Origin: Verrucomicrobiales bacterium
Lineage (GTDB): Bacteria; Verrucomicrobiota; Verrucomicrobiia; Limisphaerales; UBA1096
DNA length: 7,701 bases
Assembly (NCBI GenBank): GCA_028817635.1
Contig: JAPPPH010000383.1
Coordinates: 1-7,701 of the forward strand
Reading direction: 5' to 3'
Part shown: positions 6,682-7,701 of the stretch, one piece after another
Numbering within the stretch: the stretch's first letter is position 1
How the letters are laid out: each line of letters opens with the position of its first letter
Position numbers and translations under genes: made by a program
The notes under the pieces: model-generated
Seen by the model: the letters and a program-made list of their open reading frames with translations, nothing else
Told to the model about the DNA's origin: nothing
Databases searched by the model: none

Positions 6682-6698
6682 GCCAAGCGCTTGGCCAA
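6682..6698. repeat. Double palindrome between ptsN-like gene and argS
   Basis: GCCAAGCGCTTGGC (6682-6695) overlaps TTGGCCAA (6691-6698), repeating the arrangement seen at 984-1000 and 4459-4475. It is followed by AGTTTTAG. It sits 11 nt upstream of the argS GTG in a co-directional gap, so a hairpin here could affect argS translation or act as a weak attenuator. Its primary identity is probably the window-wide repeat. Confidence 0.6.
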
Positions 6699-6708
6699 GT
6701 TTTAGATC

Positions 6709-7701
6709 GTGATCCAACTGACTTTACAGGAACGACTGCAGCAGGCGGTTCTCTCGTTGATGCCCGATGCCGATGTCTCGAGTGTGCTCGTGCGGCCCTG
6801 CCCGGAACCCAAGTTTGGCGACTACCAGACCAACGCGTTGATGGGCTTGGCCAAGCGCAACCAGCTCAATCCGCGCGAGTTTGCCACGCAGGTCGTCGAG
6901 GCGCTCGACGTGGATGACTGCTGTGAGCCGGTGGAGATAGCCGGCCCCGGTTTCTTGAATTTTCGTCTGAAGACCGAGGCCATCTCGGACGCGCTCGTCA
7001 GTGCCGCGAAAGGGGAGCATCTTTTTTATCGCACCGCCGAGGTGGCGCGAACGATTGTCATCGACTATTCATCGCCCAACGTGGCCAAGCCGATGCACGT
7101 GGGTCACATCCGCTCGACAATACTTGGCTACACCCTGGCCCGGGCCTTTCGCCTGCTTGGCCATAGAGTTGTCACCGACAATCACATCGGCGATTGGGGA
7201 ACGCAGTTCGGCAAGCTGCTCGTCGGCTGGAAGGAACATCTCGATAAGGATGCACTGGCCGCCGATGCCCTCGCGGAAATGGAGCGCCTGTACAAGCTCG
7301 TGAACTCCGCCTGCGACGAGGACGAGGCGGTGCTCGATCGGGCGCGGCAGGAATTGGTCAAACTGCAGGACGGTGACGAGGAAAACCTCGGTATCTGGCG
7401 GGAGATGATCGAGTTGTCCCGTCACCAGTTTGACGAAATTTATAGTCGCCTAAAGGTCGAATTTGACGAGACGCTGGGCGAGAGTTTTTACAACGATCGC
7501 CTCAAGGGCGTGGTGGATGAGTTGACGGGGAGCGGCATCGCGGAGGACAGTGAAGGGGCCAAGGTAGTCTATTTTAACGATCAAAAGGCGCTGAAAAAAC
7601 ATCCCGCGATGGTGCAAAAAAGCGATGGCGCCGCAAACTACACCACCACCGATCTGGCCACGCTGGAGCATCGCGAAAACAGTTGGCAGCCAAGCGAAGT
7701 C
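6709..7701 (+). CDS. argS: Arginyl-tRNA synthetase, N-terminal part (3' truncated)
   Basis: Charges tRNA-Arg with arginine, an essential cytoplasmic step. The frame from GTG 6709 is open to the right edge (331 codons of an expected 550-590). The N-terminal additional domain specific to ArgS includes KFGDYQTNALM (about 35-45) and VEIAGPGFLNF (about 75-85). The class I HIGH signature appears as HVGH at 130-133 within PNVAKPMHVGHIRST, followed by DNHIGDWGTQFG. Near the edge, KSDGAANYTTTDLAT matches the conserved catalytic-domain stretch. The KMSKS-like region and anticodon-binding domain lie outside. An in-frame TAG at 6703-6705 makes GTG 6709 the earliest possible start, and it fits the family N-terminus, although no Shine-Dalgarno is visible. 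It is probably co-transcribed with the ptsN-like gene. Confidence 0.96.
   Translation, partial: MIQLTLQERLQQAVLSLMPDADVSSVLVRPCPEPKFGDYQTNALMGLAKRNQLNPREFATQVVEALDVDDCCEPVEIAGPGFLNFRLKTEAISDALVSAAKGEHLFYRTAEVARTIVIDYSSPNVAKPMHVGHIRSTILGYTLARAFRLLGHRVVTDNHIGDWGTQFGKLLVGWKEHLDKDALAADALAEMERLYKLVNSACDEDEAVLDRARQELVKLQDGDEENLGIWREMIELSRHQFDEIYSRLKVEFDETLGESFYNDRLKGVVDELTGSGIAEDSEGAKVVYFNDQKALKKHPAMVQKSDGAANYTTTDLATLEHRENSWQPSEV
6847..6854. repeat. TTGGCCAA palindrome copy in argS
   Basis: An exact copy with the extended form GCTTGGCCAAGCGC, encoding Leu-Ala-Lys-Arg in argS. The last copy in the window; degenerate relatives follow near 7082 (GTGGCCAAG) and 7156 (CTTGGCCAT). Confidence 0.6.

Noticed and set aside
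6682..6708. Intrinsic terminator after the ptsN-like gene (palindrome followed by TTTT)
   Set aside because: The T-run is short and interrupted, argS follows at once in the same direction, and the palindrome is one of the window-wide copies; a terminator call is not well supported.

Overview
The window is ordinary-looking bacterial chromosome with dense coding, mid-to-high GC by eye and short intergenic gaps. The host is a Gram-negative: it carries a DsbD-type periplasmic electron-transfer protein, an exported LolA/COG2834-like protein and phosphatidylserine synthase. Gene content and protein style fit a member of the PVC group, possibly Verrucomicrobiota. That placement is inference from general resemblance and is not proven by any marker here. 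There is no sign of phage, plasmid, insertion sequence, CRISPR array, tRNA or rRNA.

Layout: (1) The 3' part of a plus-strand dsbD-like gene enters from the left edge and ends at 977. (2) A 28-bp convergent gap (978-1005) is almost filled by a perfect 20-bp palindrome. (3) Positions 1006-6073 hold a tight minus-strand run of six genes. In transcription order these are an exported LolA-like protein, a KDPG/KHG-type aldolase (eda), pyrroline-5-carboxylate reductase (proC), an AI-2E-family membrane protein, phosphatidylserine synthase (pssA) and a LysE-family exporter. Gaps run from a 4-bp overlap to about 54 bp, so they are probably co-transcribed. (4) A 117-bp divergent region (6074-6190) should hold the promoters for both directions. 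(5) On the plus strand a PtsN-like PTS EIIA gene is followed by argS, which is cut by the right edge.

The minus-strand run mixes central carbon and amino-acid metabolism (eda, proC) with envelope functions (pssA, transporters, periplasmic protein). No single pathway unites them, so it looks like a housekeeping cluster rather than a dedicated system.

The most unusual signal is at DNA level. The 8-bp palindrome TTGGCCAA occurs 12 times in 7.7 kb, where about 0.1 would be expected by chance. It often extends to GCTTGGCCAAGCG and sometimes forms 12-bp-periodic double palindromes. It occurs in coding and intergenic DNA and in two reading frames, with seven copies packed into 4198-4724. This resembles the highly iterated palindrome HIP1 of cyanobacteria, or uptake-signal-type sequences, and is the best candidate here for something undescribed. 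A second, more speculative point is an in-frame A_AAA_AAG slippery heptamer near the end of eda, whose -1 frame is open all the way through proC.
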